Positions 15,629 to 17,613 of a DNA stretch of 17,613 bases are shown here, one piece after another (within the stretch, counting starts at the first letter, position 1; every line of letters begins with the position of its first letter). Source of the stretch: CAZFLD01 sp964519835. GTDB lineage: Bacteria; Spirochaetota; Spirochaetia; DSM-27196; CAZFLD01. Location: contig CAZFLD010000079.1 in the NCBI GenBank assembly GCA_964519835.1, positions 1-17,613 of the forward strand. The letters are read 5' to 3'. The position numbers were made by a program, and so were the translations under genes. The notes below the pieces were generated by a model. The model ran no database searches and was not told the DNA's origin. It saw only the letters and a program-made list of their open reading frames with translations.

Positions 15629-17197
15629 ATGAAGAAGACAATGCTACTTGTTTTCGTTGTATGTGTCATTTCGGCGCCGCTTTTCGCGGGCGGTGGTCAG
15701 GAAGACCAATCTGGGGCCAGTGGCTCACAGGAGGTGCCGACTATCACAATTGTCAACCTCAATACCGGGCCCACTGACCCTGATTCACCGATCACACTTG
15801 AAATTGAGGAGATGTTCGGAGTCGACATAGAGTATGTATATCTGGAGAGGTCGAATATCACTGAGCTACTAAACCTGCGCATTGCATCGGGCGAAATTCC
15901 CGATGTAATGTTTGCGTTTCGAGAACAGCTTGTTGACTTTGCCGCCGATGGAGTCTTGCGGCAGCTCGACCTGGACATGATCGAGGAGGTTGCGCCGACC
16001 TTGGTAAAACTCGGTGGCGAAATAATGGAAGGCCTCGGATTCGATGCGGACCAGACCTTTACGCTGTTCTCTCCCGACGGGCAGCCTTACCTCGTTCCGT
16101 CGTTCAGCGAAGGCGGGAACTACCACATGACGCTTATGTGGCGTGGCGAATGGCTCGAGGCCGCGGGCGTGGACGCCCCCCCCCGCAATCTAGAAGAAGC
16201 GGAAGAGCTCTGGTATGCCTTTGTCAATGACGACCCGGACGGCAACGGTCGCGATGACACCTATGCCATGTCGACCTTTGGTCTCTACGCCGTGTTCGGC
16301 GCATTCGGCGGTCAACCAATCCGTGATTTCTACTGGTCGGTTCGTGACGGCGAGATGATCGCAGACGCAGTCATCCCGGAGATGAGGGACGCTCTTGCAC
16401 GCCTTAATCGCTATTATGATGATGGGCTAATCGAGCCTGAGTTTGTAACGGGCGAGGAGCGAGGTCAAAGCTGGTGGAGCTCTCCTCCGTTCTGGAACGG
16501 TCAGATCGGCTTTTCGGCGAATGCCGCGTGGTATCATGTCGATCCACCGGGCGTGTGGCGGAATCAAGGCGGCCCCCACTGGTCCAACCTTAGGGCTGTT
16601 CAAGGTGACGATGCGTATCTCGTGGTCGGCAAGCCGCTAATTGGTCCGGAAGGACTGTCCGGCAACCTTCACTGGAGTCCCATCGCCGGCCAGGCTATAG
16701 GGTTCGGCCGGGACATAACAGACCTGGAGATGAGGAAGTACTTTGAAATCACCGAGCGCTACTTGACGGACGAAGACTTCTACAGGTTTATTAGCTTCGG
16801 CGTCGAAGGCGAGCACTTCGAGTATTTCAACGGTGCTCCAGCACTAAAAGAGGGCATAACCACCGCATGGCTCGGACTCAAAGTTGACGGTGTTCGCCTC
16901 ACGATTCCGAACTTCGACCTGTTCCGAAGGGTTGAACGTAATGCGGCAGTAACCGACTTTGCCATGGAATATGCCGCGGCAACACCGGGCAACTGGAGCA
17001 ATGACCTACTGACCACATTGCCGTCACAAGCCGAGCTTGAAGGAGAACTTCGGTCCCTACGGACTGAGAACTACTACTCCTTTATCACGGGTGAACGTCC
17101 CCTCAGCGAGTGGGATGAGTTTGTCGACGAAATGATGGATGCGGGACTTCGACAACTCACAGTCGAAGCGAATGAGTGGTACCAGCAACTGGACTGA
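15629..17197 (+). CDS. Extracellular solute-binding protein, LplA type
   Basis: The 522-residue protein is the ligand-capturing subunit of the importer. MKKTMLLVFVVCVISAPLFA (1-20) is a signal peptide, with likely cleavage after LFA before GGGQEDQSG, a flexible acidic linker seen in many spirochaetal binding proteins. There is no lipobox Cys at the cleavage site. The mature part has the large two-lobe size of LplA/aldouronate-binding proteins, with RIASGEIPDVMF (about 86-97) and an ETVEA-like mid-region around DDPDGNGRDDTYAMS (about 197-211), a calcium-loop-like segment. AAGGAGG lies eight to nine bases before ATG 15629. A run of nine Cs (16176-16184) lies inside the gene. It ends the transporter operon and is followed by two stem-loops. 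The ligand is probably an acidic or sulfated oligosaccharide, by context only. Confidence 0.92.
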   Translation: MKKTMLLVFVVCVISAPLFAGGGQEDQSGASGSQEVPTITIVNLNTGPTDPDSPITLEIEEMFGVDIEYVYLERSNITELLNLRIASGEIPDVMFAFREQLVDFAADGVLRQLDLDMIEEVAPTLVKLGGEIMEGLGFDADQTFTLFSPDGQPYLVPSFSEGGNYHMTLMWRGEWLEAAGVDAPPRNLEEAEELWYAFVNDDPDGNGRDDTYAMSTFGLYAVFGAFGGQPIRDFYWSVRDGEMIADAVIPEMRDALARLNRYYDDGLIEPEFVTGEERGQSWWSSPPFWNGQIGFSANAAWYHVDPPGVWRNQGGPHWSNLRAVQGDDAYLVVGKPLIGPEGLSGNLHWSPIAGQAIGFGRDITDLEMRKYFEITERYLTDEDFYRFISFGVEGEHFEYFNGAPALKEGITTAWLGLKVDGVRLTIPNFDLFRRVERNAAVTDFAMEYAAATPGNWSNDLLTTLPSQAELEGELRSLRTENYYSFITGERPLSEWDEFVDEMMDAGLRQLTVEANEWYQQLD

Positions 17198-17212
17198 TTA
17201 CTCCATTTGCTG

Positions 17213-17246
17213 GTGGCGGTGCCGTTTCTCGTGACGGCACCGCCAC
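17213..17246 (+). terminator. Strong stem-loop after the transporter operon
   Basis: GTGGCGGTGCCGT (17213-17225) and ACGGCACCGCCAC (17234-17246) form a perfect 13-base-pair stem over an eight-base loop, starting 16 bases after the binding-protein stop. No T-run follows, so on its own it may be a transcript-end stabiliser or a weak terminator. It works with the second hairpin just downstream. Confidence 0.65.
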
Positions 17247-17260
17247 GACTCGCACTTAGC

Positions 17261-17294
17261 TGGGCCCCACGGATCGTGGGGCCCACGTTGTTTT
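17261..17294 (+). terminator. Second stem-loop with T-rich tail, likely intrinsic terminator
   Basis: TGGGCCCCACG (17261-17271) and CGTGGGGCCCA (17275-17285) pair perfectly over a three-base loop, and GTTGTTTT follows shortly after. This is the better candidate for the actual end of the transporter transcript. The tandem arrangement should insulate the operon from the mobile element on its right. Confidence 0.65.
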
Positions 17295-17329
17295 AGGGTA
17301 GCTCCACCGGCCGGGGCCCGCGATGGAGT

Positions 17330-17613
17330 GTAAGCGCTCCACGAACCCATACCGGTGTGGATCGGGGGTACGGAGAGTCTCCTATTCGAAAGCCCAGGGA
17401 ATGCCGATCGTTGTGGCGTAATCTCGGATGGCCGGGAGAGGCGTGTCCCTTCGGCAATCGTGCGTGGAAAACCCGCCTGAAAGTCATAGCCTGAAGCCAT
17501 TCGATAGCGAGGAGGCAGGCGAATGGCGAGGATGGAAAACGACGAGCGGGTGGCGATGGTGCGGGAGCGATTTCGTGCGTGGCGCGAAGGCAGAAGGCGA
17601 GGACAACGGATCC
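17330..17613 (+). mobile_element. Left end of an IS66-family insertion sequence (continues past the window)
   Basis: GTAAGCGCTCCACGAACCC at 17330-17348 has the GTAAGCG start typical of IS66-family terminal inverted repeats. About 175 bases of untranslated leader lead to the first element gene at 17523, a usual IS66 layout. The base before the repeat would be the junction. The eight bases GATGGAGT (17322-17329) would be one copy of the 8-base target duplication made by this family; the other copy lies outside the window. I could not confirm the opposite end. Confidence 0.6.
17523..17613 (+). CDS. N-terminus of IS66-type accessory protein (TnpA-like), cut by window end
   Basis: The first 30 residues run MARMENDERVAMVRERF and then RAWREGRRRGQRI. 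The W-R-x-G-R-R-R-G-x-R-I pattern matches the start of the first small open frame of many IS66 elements, a helix-turn-helix-like protein of about 110-140 residues that accompanies TnpB and the TnpC transposase. GAGGAGG lies seven bases before ATG 17523, a strong site. The rest is outside the window, so function rests on this short match and on the IS66-like terminal repeat upstream. Confidence 0.55.
   Translation, partial: MARMENDERVAMVRERFRAWREGRRRGQRI

Noticed and set aside
17608..17613. GGATCC at the very end of the window as a cloning-site junction
   Set aside because: The same hexamer occurs several times inside genes here, and the left end lacks it. Nothing marks it as a vector junction.
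1..17613. CRISPR array, tRNA or rRNA genes
   Set aside because: Reading both strands showed no regularly spaced repeats and no cloverleaf or rRNA-like segments.

Overview
The window looks like an accessory carbohydrate-catabolism locus from a free-living spirochaete (Spirochaetales-like). The main clue is the exported solute-binding protein, whose signal peptide ends in LFA followed by GGGQE, a leader style common in spirochaetal binding proteins. The LplB/YtcP/LplA-type transporter and the moderate-to-high GC content fit this too. The assignment is an inference from sequence style, not a database match. Both ends carry mobile-element traces: an eroded IS21 istB remnant near the left edge and the left end of an IS66-family element running off the right edge.

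Left module (477-7292). A class III (CaiB/BaiF) CoA-transferase gene on the minus strand is divergent from a tightly packed plus-strand operon. The operon encodes a MaoC-type enoyl-CoA hydratase, a solute-binding-protein-fold protein without signal peptide, a second paralogous CaiB/BaiF CoA-transferase, an SDR oxidoreductase and a DUF3604 protein. The first four genes are joined by 4-base stop/start overlaps (GTGA, GTGA, ATGA). This suggests CoA activation, hydration and oxidation of an acid, perhaps derived from a sugar.

Middle (7293-11027). A broken DegT/DnrJ aminotransferase relic lies between DUF3604 and a heparinase II/III-type lyase gene. A uroporphyrinogen-decarboxylase-like gene of clearly lower GC follows.

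Right module (11146-17197). On the minus strand, a formylglycine-type sulfatase gene overlaps an extended-SDR/NAD-dependent epimerase gene. Divergent from them are two ABC permease genes of the LplB and YtcP types and the LplA-type binding protein gene, which ends at two strong stem-loops. There is no ABC ATPase gene in the window.

How it may work together: of the soluble proteins, only the binding protein at 15629 has a recognisable export signal. The lyase, sulfatase and DUF3604 protein appear cytoplasmic. The most economical model is that a sulfated or uronate-containing oligosaccharide is imported intact, then desulfated, cleaved and oxidised inside the cell. An acidic product may then be processed as a CoA thioester. 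The substrate cannot be read from the sequence. No tRNA, rRNA or CRISPR array was seen.
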